DNA of 64,000 nt, from contig NC_030999.1 in the NCBI RefSeq assembly GCF_000149955.1, positions 1,075,846 through 1,139,845 on the forward strand, read 5' to 3'. Shown in pieces: positions 55,490 through 64,000 of the stretch. A program made the position numbers and the translations under genes. Under the pieces are notes generated by a model. It saw only the letters and a program-made list of their open reading frames with translations, made no database searches and was not told the DNA's origin. Origin of the DNA: Fusarium oxysporum f. sp. lycopersici 4287 (lineage: Eukaryota; Ascomycota; Sordariomycetes; Hypocreales; Nectriaceae). The first letter of the stretch is position 1; each line of letters begins with the position of its first letter.

Positions 55490-57651
55490 ATGCCTCAACA
55501 ACGCCTCCCTTTTGTAAAATGGTCACAACGAAGAGAATCGTCAATCTCAGTAGACTTTTCGGACTATTCCGGCCAGCACTTACACAGCCCAGACGAAAGC
55601 GAAACACCCAAATCCCGACCTTGCACAGCCTCTACAACTTCATCCATCAAGCCCAGAACATCATGGATCTTCTCCCATATGCCGGACGAGGAGATAGAGA
55701 CGAGATACTACAATGAGCGGACTGGAAAAGAAGAGTGGCGCTGCAAACACTGTGACAGAACCTATGCCTGTTCTGGGGGTACTGCGGCTCCTGCAAAACA
55801 CCTTACGGACCCTCCTCCTGACGGCCACGGTCTGCCAAGAGGAGCCCCGCGAACGACTAAAGTGACAACGATACGAACGATTCTCGAACGAGCTCGTGCT
55901 GTGGCAGAGGAAAATCCCCACAAACGTCGTCGGCTCAACGATCAACCCGGTGATTCCATCAACCCTGACCAGCTCGAAGTTTTATATGTGAGGTTTATTA
56001 CGGCCTGCTCTCTCCCATTTCGGCTGGTGGAATGTCCAGAGTTCCGGGCACTCTTGGCCTACATCAATAAAGATGTCGATACTTGGCTTCCAGACACTCA
56101 TGAGACCATCAGAAAATGGATCATGCGGCAGTACGAAGACCAGAAGGAGAAGGTCAAACAGCGCATACAGTCGGCCAAGTCAAGAATTCACATCAGTTGT
56201 GACCTCTGGACTTCTCCCAACTCTTTGGCCATCCTAGGCATAGTCGCACACTATGTCACAGAAGACGGTCAGCTGGAACACCATGTTTTGGCGTTGAAAG
56301 ATATCGACAGTGAGCACGACGGTTCTCATCTTGCCGTGGCTGTTTTGAATGTGATAGATGAATGGGGCTTTGCCTCCAAGCTTGGCTATTTCGTAATGGA
56401 CAATGCTGGGAATAATGACACCATGATGAGATCCCTTTCGCTTGGTCAGCACAATGGCTCGTTGTTTCTCCTGACTGGTGGCCCTAACATCCTGCAGGCC
56501 TCCTACGCCGATATGACATCCAATACGACCCCAAAGTGCACCGACTGCGCTGCCAAGGTCATATCATCAACCTCGCTGCCAAAGCCTTTCTTTTCATCAC
56601 CGATGATGAGAAACTCGAAGTCGACGATCCTAGCGTGCATAATGTGACACTAAGACATATTGAAGCGTGGCGGAAGAAGGGGCCTCTTGGCAAACTTCAC
56701 AACTTCGTCGTTTTCATCCAACGCAGTGTCCAGCGCGGCCAAAAGTTCCTTGCCGTGAGCCATAACCACAAGCTCGCACGGGACAACGATACAAGATGGA
56801 GTTCGTGGTATAACATGTTGCGAGTGGCCCTGAACCTCAGAGATGCGATTGACGGCTATTTCAACAAATGGATGGAATCAGATTGCGCTGGAGACGAGCT
56901 CTCTCCAGAGGACTGGGTCATCTTGGAGAAGGTTAAGTCCTTCCTGGAGAAGCTGAAGATGACGACCAAAGCTCTCGAGTCATCGTTTGCAACACTCGAC
57001 AATGTCCTCTTGGCCATGGACTTCGTACTGGCACAATTCGAAGCCGGCAAGGAGGCAACTATGAATGATCCGGTGATGGCACCAATGTACAACTCGGGCT
57101 GGGCCAAGTTGGATAAGTACTACCGCCTTACTGAAGAATCGCCTGCGTACGTTGCGGCTATTGTGCTTCATCCTTCGCACAAATGGCACTACATCCAGGA
57201 GAACTGGAAAGAAGAGTGGATTGAGCCGTCAAAGACGCTGATTGAGACACTGTGGAACGAATATAAACCTATGGAACCACCGCTTCCTCTCTGCGAGGTC
57301 CCATCGACAACCACCAACGAGTTCTTGAATTGGAGGAACAAGCACTTGCAGCCGTCACTCACCATGGACGAATATGAGCGATATTGCAACTCTGAACGGG
57401 TTTATGGCTTTACGAGCGCCCTCGCATGGTGGCTAGAGGAGACACAGCAGAAAACCTACCCGAACCTGAGTAAGATGGCTGTGGATATACTGTCAATTCC
57501 TGCAATGTCTGCGGAGCCGGAGCGGCTCTTCTCTGGGGCGAAGATAACGATTACAGACCGTCGAAATCGACTTGGGAGTGATGTAATTGAGGCATTGGAG
57601 TGCCTTAAATCATGGTGTGGGATACGAGATTTCCAGGGTGACGAGATTTGA
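55490..57651 (+). CDS. hAT transposase
   Basis: Exons 55490-56444 and 56498-57651 splice in phase (53-bp intron GTCAGC...CTGCAG with a CTAAC branch point) to 702 residues; without splicing the frame breaks, so the intron is needed. A BED-type zinc finger lies at about residues 80-105 (EEWRCKHCDRTYACSG...KHL). The RNase H-like core shows SCDLWTSPN (first catalytic Asp region), VMDNAGNND (second Asp region) and RDNDTRWSSWYNML. The C-terminal hAT dimerisation region begins with SIPAMSAEPERLFSGAK and ITDRRNRL. It cuts and pastes the element by binding the terminal and subterminal repeats. No stop or frameshift is seen, so it is probably autonomous. I start at the ATG at 55490; the longer frame begins at TTG. 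Confidence 0.92.
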
Positions 57652-57816
57652 ACGGGTCACGTGGAATATATTGCATGTATTGTCACACTGCCAATATATT
57701 AGCTTCTTGGCAATACATATAATACGAGTCATGTTCATATTGGATAATACAATATGCACCCCTTGACAATACAATAATATTGCGAGGGGGTTCATATTGC
57801 CAATACCGTATTGTTT

Positions 57817-57834
57817 ATATTATTAGCAACACTG
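57817..57834 (-). repeat. Right terminal inverted repeat of the hAT element
   Basis: 18-bp inverse of the left terminus, followed directly by the 8-bp duplication ATGATAGA. Confidence 0.95.
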
Positions 57835-57842
57835 ATGATAGA

Positions 57843-58848
57843 AATCTTCACCGCTAAAAGCTTATTCATATGGCAAGTCATATTGGCATCGCCCAGCAGC
57901 TGTTTCATCCTAATCAAGACTGGCCAGGGCTTTGCCCAGGTGTGAGGTTCACAATAAGATCCTGGTCTCCTGCTGCAAGGCTGTACCGTTCGTTCCTTGT
58001 CACCGCAGGAGAGCGAGCATCGAAGGAGTCTGAATCCTGGTTCATTGCCAAACGTAAACATTGACCGCTTCCTCACTAAAGCATGTTCAGTCGCTTAAGG
58101 AGACTGAATCATCCCGGTGATGAGGCCACACACGGCCGCATTACTGGCCTGTATACCAAGACGCTGTATTTCTGAAAACGCTCGGTACTAGTGACGCTAG
58201 ATATGCGGTAGTCGAAAAGGCCAGTCCAAACAACGATTCGTGTAAACAGGCGGTGGGACCGTACCAAAGGTCTAGCCTCCGAATGGACCAATTGCGAATT
58301 GCTGCGGTAATTGCCATATAGACAAGGCTTCATGTTTTGACCACAAACGCCAAGCGACCCGATATTTGGGAAAGAGTACACTAGCTTATCACCACGTTTA
58401 TTCAGGTAACACCTGATGGCTACCGGCCACGGGGATCAACGGAAGAGTAGTATGTAGGACATAGTCTGAACAAGTGCAGATATGTGAAGGATGAAACGCA
58501 CATTTCTAGACCCACGCATATTGGCAATCAACTACATTCACAGACTTATCATTAATTCACTTCCCGGGCGTCGAGAACAGGCAAGCAGTGCTTTCCAGGG
58601 GCTTGCCAGCTGCGCCGCCACCTCGCTATGTGTACTGTGGAGTTTATAATGAGGCTACAACTAGTGCCCGGGAATGGCGCTTCTCAATGACGCTTCAAGA
58701 ACTGGAAATAGGCCGTCGAATACATCTGACTTGTACAGGCCTATGTTGCGGATCATCAAACATGGGCATGCGGTATACCTATGCCCCGGCAAGTCTTGCC
58801 CGTCAGCTTAGCCAATCAGGGAAGCCTGCATATTTGACCATCAAAACA
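57843..58848. other. Intergenic between the two transposons
   Basis: No gene recognised. A frame at 58588-58896 runs into the LTR and is not convincing. Confidence 0.5.
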
Positions 58849-59042
58849 TGTTGTTTATATTGCGCAGTAGTGCTGGGTGAAAATGTATTTTTATGAAACT
58901 TGGTTGTTCATTATTGAGCTGAGAGTTATTCTCGGGTTTATATCTCTAGATGATTGTATCTAGGACTTTGAACTTTAAATCTAGGACTTTCAGACTAACA
59001 GTCTGAATCCTGAAGGGAAGGGGATTCCCGGATTTTCCAACA
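58849..59042 (-). repeat. Copia 3' LTR
   Basis: 194 bp, identical by eye to 63553-63746. Confidence 0.93.
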
Positions 59043-59056
59043 CGCCCCCATCCACC
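59043..59056 (-). other. Polypurine tract of the copia element
   Basis: On the minus strand GGATGGGGGCG directly precedes the 3' LTR, as needed for plus-strand priming. Confidence 0.6.
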
Positions 59057-59062
59057 TTGTCT

Positions 59063-62000
59063 TCAGGGCACAGAGTCATCGTGGACTTCAGTACTCCAAA
59101 TAATACGACCTGCTTCCTCGATCGGACATGCACTGACTCGAATTGCTTCTAGAAAGTGGCCATGGCTGACGGCGTTCAATGGTTTAGTGAGTCCGTCTGC
59201 TACCTGCTCATGTGTGCTGACGTATTGCACATCAATATTCCCGGCTTCAACTTCTTCTCGGATATGGTGCTTGGTTAACGGAATGTGCTTTGTCCGTTGG
59301 TGAAGCTCAGGGTTTCTGCATAGCTTTAGGGAACCCTGGTTGTCGCCGTTCAGTGGGATAGGCATATGTAGCGGAAGGAGCAGTTCAGAGAAGAGGTTCC
59401 TAGTCCAGGCCAATTCTCTGGCACACTGGGAGAGTGCTGTATATTCAGCCTCGGTAGTCGATAGTGCCACTGTTTCGTGCCGTTTGGCCCTCCATGAGAC
59501 TGTAGATCCTTCAAGTTGAACAAGCCATCCAAACGTCGATCTTCCCGTAACAGTGTCGCCTTTCCAATCCGAGTCGGCCCAAGCTGTGATGCTCCAAGCG
59601 GATTCAGGATCTTTCTTGACGCCCCCAAGCACCAGGCCGTGGTCTCTTGTCTGCTGTAGATAGCGGAGACCTCTTTTGATCATTCGTGAATGTGTTGGTG
59701 ATGGATTCGACATGTATCTTGAGAGTACCGAGAGTAGGAAAGCTAAATCGGGTCTGGTTTGGGTCATTCCATACATCAGCGAGCCGGTTTTCGAGCTATA
59801 GTCTTCTCGTTCTTCTGGAGAAGCCGAGTCGCCATTGTCTCTTGGTTGCAGTGTCGAGAGTGAATTTCGCTCCATCGGGGTCTTGACCGGTCGACAATCC
59901 TCTAAGCCGAATTTCTTCAGTATTCTGGTAAAATATGCATCCTGGGAAAGGTAGATCAGCCTTGAGTTCCTGTCTCGGGTTATTCTTACTCCAAGAAAAT
60001 GGCTGGCGGGACCGAGATCAGTCATTGTGAAGATCTCTCCCAGGCGGGCTTTGTACCCTTGGATTGCTTCCTTGTTGCTGCCCATGATGAGGAAGTCATC
60101 CACATATGTGATGATGATCACTCCCGTTGTGGGATTGTGATATACGGCCGTGTCAGACGTTACTTGTCGAAAGTCAAGGGATTCCAAGGCCTCCTTCAGC
60201 TTCTTTTGCCATTGCCGAGGCGCCTGTTTGAGTCCATAGAGGGATTTGATCAGTTTGCAGATCTTCTCGGTTGAGAATCCTGGCGGACGGTCTTCTGGGT
60301 GTTGGTCGAAATACTCTACAAGCCCTTCCGGCATTTCGATGAAGACTTCTTCCTCGAGGTCCCCTTCCAGGAACGCCGTCGACACGTCCATCTGCTCAAT
60401 CTCCCAGTCAAGACAGGCAGCAACGGTGAGGAGGATTCTCCAAGTCGCCGCTTTGGCAACAGAGGCAAAGGTCTGGTTGTAGTCAAAGCCGAACTGTTGT
60501 TCAAAGCCTCTGACCACCAGCCGCGCCTTGAACTTGTCGAGGTTGCCGTCCTCGTTTTTCTTGACCTTGAATACCCATTTGACGGTAAGTGGCCTATTGT
60601 GAGCTTGGTTGCGGTCCAGCATGCGCCAAGTTCCTTTCGTGAGGAGACTGCGCAGCTCACTGTGTATTGCTCTGAGCCAATGCTCCCTTTGCGGACCTTG
60701 AAGCGCTTCAGTCATTGTTTTGGGCTCAGTGATCACCTCTTTTCGGAGATCGGGCAGCTTAGCTGATGTCATGGATGTTGTCGTCTGTCCATGCTGAGGA
60801 TTATGCACCTCAGCATGCTGAAGATTGTTCACTTCAGACCTTTGTGGCCTTGGAGTCTTTGTCTGCTCCGTGACGGACTGTGGCCGGCTTGAGATGGGAG
60901 CTCCGTTCTTGCGGATTTCCGGCTCAACATCATGCTCAGTTTCGGTCAGGAGTTCTGTCTCCCCAACCTTTTCGTAGAATTGTACATTTGCAGAACGGAC
61001 GATCTGATGTCCCTTCCTGCGAGAGGGCACCCAGCAGGTGTAGATCTGTGAACCTTCCATGCATAGGTAGATTCCAGCCTCTCCTCTTGGGCCAAACTTG
61101 TGTGATCTCAATCTTCGTTCCTGCGGTATGTGTATCGTGACTTGTGAGCCGCAGATTCGTTCTCCGGACAGATCCGGCTTGTTGTCTTGTCCGGGGAAGG
61201 CCTCGTTGAGAAAGCTTTCCATGGGAGTGAGGCCATCAATTGCCCTGGTGGCTGTCACGTTTGTCTTGCGCACCATATCTTCCAGGACCAATGGCCAGAG
61301 CTCTATCGGGATTCTTTCCGATTCCATGGTTGCTCTGACTTTGTCAAAGATGATGCGGTTAGAGCGCTCAGCAACTCCGTTAAATTCAGGAGTATATGGT
61401 GTCGTCTTGATGATCTTGACGCCGTGAGTGTACTCGAGGTTTTTGAGAGACGCACCATAGAGCTCAGAGCCGCCATCCATTTGGATTGCGTACACTCGGA
61501 TGCCATACTGAGTTCGTATCTTGGAGATGAGCTGGCCTAGAAGTTCCGAAGCCATCCCCTTCCTCGTGAACGTGTAGGCCCATCTCATTCTATGCCTGTC
61601 ATCTGTGGCAATCATTCCCCATCGTTCGCCTCTAATGCCCGGTGGATTGACTTTGAAGGTGTCAACATGAATGAACCCGGCCCTGGAGGCTCGTTTCCGT
61701 TTATTTCGCGGAGTCCATCGTAGGGCCTTTGCGATGTCGCAGGCGAGGCAGTAATTGAAAGGCTGATGGTCGTGGTGGCCGTCACAGTACATTCCTCTGG
61801 TCATTTTGGCAGTCTGTGACACCTGATATGCGTTAACATGGCCGAGTCTTCGGTGCCAAAGGTCGACATTCAGGCATTGGTTTGATGAAGCAGTGTGATG
61901 ATTGCATGGTTCTGGCTGGAGTTCCGAGACGGCCTGGTTTGAAACAGTAGTCTTTCCGACCTCAGTGTTCACGTACAGACCGTCCCTTCCTATGCGGAGG

Positions 62001-63184
62001 AGACCAAAGACATCTCCTGTTGGGTCGTACATGTCGTTCCCGTCTATCCAGCCGCCGTTCTTGTATAGCCTGAGTCCTGACATGACATTTACCGGAAACT
62101 CAGGGATGAACAGCGTGTCTTTGAGGTTAATTGTGACCTGCTCACCCCATTTGTTTATGAAGCAAATTTTGACTGTCCCCTTACCGAATGGGTACACCTT
62201 CCCACCGCCCGTAACGAGGACCGTTCGGGTTGCAGGCTGCAGTTCTGTGAATAGGCTTTGGTCGTTGCAGATGTGGACTGATGAACCTGTGTCGAACAGC
62301 CATTCTGCGGTTGAAGAGATGTTATCAAGGGAGACTTTACACGTCTCTGTATTGTCCATAGGTAGCTCGTCTGAGACGCTGTCTTCAAGAATCAGAAAAG
62401 ATCGCTCAACTGTCATGTGATTTGATTCCTTGATATGGAGATTCTTGGTGCTGTCGCGTTGAAGATCATGCTCCATGAGTTCCTTGGCGAGACGGACTGC
62501 CCAGTCGGGTCGCTTATCCTTATGGGCGAACCAACAATCATTTTCATGATGTCCTCTCTTCTTGCAGTTCGTGCAGGTATGTTCCTTGTTCTTGCCGACT
62601 CGATGATTGGTTTCCTGGCTAGACTTGTTCGCGGCTCGCTGGTTCTTTGAAGATCCTCTCCTCCGGCCACTTGCCTCTTGCTTTCTTGCGGCCGGGCCCT
62701 TCCTTCCAGTCTTTTTACTGTGAGCCCAGTACGTGGAGGCAGTACCATGACTGTCATCATCATCTGATGACCTGTTTTCATCAATGAGATCTTGCTGCAT
62801 TGATCGTAGTGTTGGCGGATGCTCCGAGCGTAGGAGAGCGCGCTGTCTGGCAGTCCAGTCAGGGTACTCGTTCTCGCAGGCAGTCAGATAAACAACCTTT
62901 TTGAGGGTATCTGAGATTGGTTCTTTCTGCTCGAGGAGAAGTTTGACGAGTCGTTCAAAGTCGACATTAAATTGTGGAATTGTCTCGTAAGAGCTTGTTT
63001 TGATCCGGATGAACTGGTAAAGTGTTGTCTGCAGAAGAACTGGGCCCGTGCCAATACAATAGGCCTGGAGAAGGTTGAACATCTCCTGGGGATTCTCAAT
63101 CCCGACTAGTTGACTGAGTGCTTCTCCAGTGCAGTTACCTCGGATGGAGACGGCAGCTTTTGCCGCCCTGATCTTTTGATCCAT
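59063..63184 (-). CDS. Copia Gag-Pol polyprotein (most of it)
   Basis: An uninterrupted frame of 1,373 residues. Order: Gag capsid-like helices (1-150); CCHC zinc knuckle C204, C207, H212, C217; protease with LFDTGSS (D298); pre-integrase LWHRRLGHVN (about 445); integrase core with FIHVDTF, QMDGGSELYG and TPEFNGVAERSNR (D, D, E); reverse transcriptase with VKWVFKVKKNEDGNL, MDVSTAFLEGDL, LYGLKQAPRQW and TYVDDFLIMG; RNase H with AWADSDWKGD and STTEAEYTALS. All catalytic motifs are present, so the pol part could be active. The true Gag start is upstream: the same frame resumes at 63478 but is cut by a TGA at 63242-63244, so this ATG is internal. Confidence 0.92.
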   Translation of the reverse strand: MDQKIRAAKAAVSIRGNCTGEALSQLVGIENPQEMFNLLQAYCIGTGPVLLQTTLYQFIRIKTSSYETIPQFNVDFERLVKLLLEQKEPISDTLKKVVYLTACENEYPDWTARQRALLRSEHPPTLRSMQQDLIDENRSSDDDDSHGTASTYWAHSKKTGRKGPAARKQEASGRRRGSSKNQRAANKSSQETNHRVGKNKEHTCTNCKKRGHHENDCWFAHKDKRPDWAVRLAKELMEHDLQRDSTKNLHIKESNHMTVERSFLILEDSVSDELPMDNTETCKVSLDNISSTAEWLFDTGSSVHICNDQSLFTELQPATRTVLVTGGGKVYPFGKGTVKICFINKWGEQVTINLKDTLFIPEFPVNVMSGLRLYKNGGWIDGNDMYDPTGDVFGLLRIGRDGLYVNTEVGKTTVSNQAVSELQPEPCNHHTASSNQCLNVDLWHRRLGHVNAYQVSQTAKMTRGMYCDGHHDHQPFNYCLACDIAKALRWTPRNKRKRASRAGFIHVDTFKVNPPGIRGERWGMIATDDRHRMRWAYTFTRKGMASELLGQLISKIRTQYGIRVYAIQMDGGSELYGASLKNLEYTHGVKIIKTTPYTPEFNGVAERSNRIIFDKVRATMESERIPIELWPLVLEDMVRKTNVTATRAIDGLTPMESFLNEAFPGQDNKPDLSGERICGSQVTIHIPQERRLRSHKFGPRGEAGIYLCMEGSQIYTCWVPSRRKGHQIVRSANVQFYEKVGETELLTETEHDVEPEIRKNGAPISSRPQSVTEQTKTPRPQRSEVNNLQHAEVHNPQHGQTTTSMTSAKLPDLRKEVITEPKTMTEALQGPQREHWLRAIHSELRSLLTKGTWRMLDRNQAHNRPLTVKWVFKVKKNEDGNLDKFKARLVVRGFEQQFGFDYNQTFASVAKAATWRILLTVAACLDWEIEQMDVSTAFLEGDLEEEVFIEMPEGLVEYFDQHPEDRPPGFSTEKICKLIKSLYGLKQAPRQWQKKLKEALESLDFRQVTSDTAVYHNPTTGVIIITYVDDFLIMGSNKEAIQGYKARLGEIFTMTDLGPASHFLGVRITRDRNSRLIYLSQDAYFTRILKKFGLEDCRPVKTPMERNSLSTLQPRDNGDSASPEEREDYSSKTGSLMYGMTQTRPDLAFLLSVLSRYMSNPSPTHSRMIKRGLRYLQQTRDHGLVLGGVKKDPESAWSITAWADSDWKGDTVTGRSTFGWLVQLEGSTVSWRAKRHETVALSTTEAEYTALSQCARELAWTRNLFSELLLPLHMPIPLNGDNQGSLKLCRNPELHQRTKHIPLTKHHIREEVEAGNIDVQYVSTHEQVADGLTKPLNAVSHGHFLEAIRVSACPIEEAGRIIWSTEVHDDSVP

Positions 63185-63241
63185 AGTCTGCTGTTCCTCG
63201 GGAGGGTAATCACCAAAGACAGCATCTTCGAGGACATGTTG

Positions 63242-63478
63242 TCAAGCTTTGCTGCCTCGACGAGGATATTTTTGCTCCCAATTGGAGGGGCCGCCTAGCT
63301 TGAGCTCTTGCGGAAGGAAAAGAGTATTCTTTTCAGAGATGACCGTGGTACTGTCATACATTGAGGATGGTGTGTGGTCTTGACCTGAAGCACCAGGTTG
63401 CGACGATTCGGATGCAGGCGATACTCTGATTGTGTTGCGAGTTCGCATGGTGGAAGGTGGGGCTCGTCGTGACGTCAT
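63242..63478 (-). CDS. Copia Gag N-terminus, separated by a stop
   Basis: A 78-codon frame from an ATG near the 5' LTR (MTSRRAPPSTMRTRNT..., then LGGPSNWEQ). It is in the same frame as Gag-Pol but ends at TGA 63242-63244. In a neighbouring frame the sequence just before the break reads NILVEAAKLDNM, a better continuation of Gag, after which the original frame resumes with LEDAVFGDYPPEEQQ. So a pair of small indels, not one point mutation, probably created the stop. In an intact element the two parts are one protein. Confidence 0.75.
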   Translation of the reverse strand: MTSRRAPPSTMRTRNTIRVSPASESSQPGASGQDHTPSSMYDSTTVISEKNTLFLPQELKLGGPSNWEQKYPRRGSKA

Positions 63479-63535
63479 CTTGAGTTGAAGTTAAAGTTTG
63501 GTTCTTTGATTCAGAAGAGAAACCCGGTGTTTGCT

Positions 63536-63552
63536 AACCCGGGCTCATAACC
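63536..63552 (-). other. Primer-binding site of the copia element
   Basis: GGTTATGAGCCCGGG (minus strand) lies directly inside the 5' LTR and matches the complement of the initiator tRNA-Met anticodon arm (GGGCTCATAACC). Confidence 0.75.
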
Positions 63553-63746
63553 TGTTGTTTATATTGCGCAGTAGTGCTGGGTGAAAATGTATTTTTATGA
63601 AACTTGGTTGTTCATTATTGAGCTGAGAGTTATTCTCGGGTTTATATCTCTAGATGATTGTATCTAGGACTTTGAACTTTAAATCTAGGACTTTCAGACT
63701 AACAGTCTGAATCCTGAAGGGAAGGGGATTCCCGGATTTTCCAACA
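63553..63746 (-). repeat. Copia 5' LTR
   Basis: 194 bp, TGTTG...CAACA, identical by eye to the other LTR. Confidence 0.93.
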
Positions 63747-64000
63747 ACAACAGATTCTCTGCAAAATTAAGTTTAGCACCAGAAAAGAAGTCTGGCCGGG
63801 GGAACATTGGCGTATCTTTCTGTAACACCTAAAGGACGATTAGCCTCAGAGTTACTTCTCTGTAAAAATTAACATCAGTAAGCAATGATTGATATTTGTA
63901 TGTTGGATGAGACACAGGAAGGGAGATGATGGAAGAGACAGAAATGCAGCGCTATGATATGTGAAGAGATATGAAAGTAAGGCATCACCTTACTTGATCA
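63747..64000. other. Flank right of the copia element
   Basis: 254 bp of AT-rich sequence; nothing recognised. Confidence 0.5.

Larger units (their letters stand above)
55084..57834 (+). mobile_element. Complete hAT-family DNA transposon
   Basis: The element is 2,751 bp. It begins CAGTGTTGCTAATAATAT (55084-55101) and ends with the exact reverse complement (57817-57834). It is flanked by a perfect 8-bp target-site duplication, ATGATAGA (55076-55083 and 57835-57842), the hallmark length of hAT elements. The 150 bp inside each end are AT-rich and filled with TATTG/CAATA motifs in both orientations, likely subterminal transposase-binding sites. The transposase gene inside is intact. Confidence 0.95.
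58849..63746 (-). mobile_element. Ty1/copia LTR retrotransposon
   Basis: A 4.9-kb element on the minus strand. Two 194-bp LTRs (58849-59042 and 63553-63746) start TGTTG and end CAACA and read as identical. Next to the 5' LTR (right side) lies GGTTATGAGCCCGGG, complementary to the anticodon arm of initiator tRNA-Met, the half-tRNA primer typical of copia elements. A purine-rich tract GTGGATGGGGGCG precedes the 3' LTR. Protease, integrase, RT and RNase H are in copia order. The 5 bases beside each LTR (AAACA, ACAAC) do not match, so a target-site duplication is not evident. Confidence 0.93.

Noticed and set aside
58588..58896. 102-codon plus-strand frame with several cysteines
   Set aside because: It runs into the copia LTR and owes its last 16 codons to it; no support as a gene.
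60299..60766. 155-codon plus-strand frame
   Set aside because: Antisense of the copia reverse transcriptase.
1..64000. Secondary-metabolite gene cluster
   Set aside because: No polyketide synthase, non-ribosomal synthetase, terpene cyclase, P450 or transporter was recognised; the regulators alone do not support a cluster.
1..64000. CRISPR arrays, operons and bacterial-type signals
   Set aside because: The introns and gene families are fungal; no regularly spaced repeats were seen.

Overview
The window is nuclear DNA of a filamentous ascomycete, most likely an Eurotiales mould (Aspergillus/Penicillium type). The reasons are: genes with several 45-170 bp GT-AG introns carrying CTAAC-like branch points; Zn2Cys6, C2H2, forkhead, DUF7918 and DUF8032-type proteins; a GH18 chitinase; HeLo-like and PNP/NB-ARC (NLR-like) sequences; and fungal hAT and Ty1/copia elements. 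There is no biosynthetic backbone gene, no rRNA and no tRNA that I can recognise. The low gene density, many gene relics and fresh transposons suggest an accessory or subtelomeric segment. All gene models were spliced by eye; those whose exons keep one frame throughout are the most reliable.

Layout. 1-1628: a minus-strand TPR protein leaving the left edge. 1.6-12 kb: almost no intact genes, but relics of a Zn2Cys6 regulator (about 5 kb) and a NACHT-like ATPase (about 9.5 kb). 12-17.3 kb: a hypothetical gene with an in-frame stop, a four-helix membrane protein, and a four-exon GH18 chitinase-like gene with altered active-site residues. 18-20.3 kb: wreck of a PNP-NB-ARC NLR-like gene. 21.4-30.4 kb: C2H2/DUF8032 protein, an M16 peptidase fragment, a forkhead factor, a hypothetical gene, a DUF7918 gene and another hypothetical gene. 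33.4-42.9 kb: two hypothetical genes, an F-box-like protein with an acidic repeat tail, a Siz/PIAS-type SUMO E3 ligase and a HeLo-like protein with Gly/Asn-rich C-terminal repeats. 43.2-53.1 kb: copies of one dispersed repeat, each lying a few hundred bases upstream of a gene and pointing towards it; the genes are a protein with two Zn2Cys6 clusters in tandem and a nine-exon, internally duplicated C2H2 protein. 53.7-54.6 kb: a Cys-rich protein. 55.1-57.8 kb: a complete hAT transposon (perfect 8-bp target duplication, matching terminal repeats, intact spliced transposase). 58.8-63.7 kb: a minus-strand Ty1/copia retrotransposon with two LTRs that read as identical.

How the genes relate. The window is not one pathway. 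Three themes recur: (i) NLR/HeLo-type self-recognition genes, mostly decayed; (ii) zinc-finger regulators that share a short finger module and a repeated upstream sequence; (iii) SUMO-related proteins, an E3 ligase and two proteins ending in a hydrophobic-plus-acidic SUMO-interaction-like motif. The best candidates for something new are the promoter-proximal repeat family with its divergent zinc-finger genes, the tandem Zn2Cys6 architecture, the HeLo-like/Gly-Asn-repeat protein and the probable catalytically altered GH18 protein.
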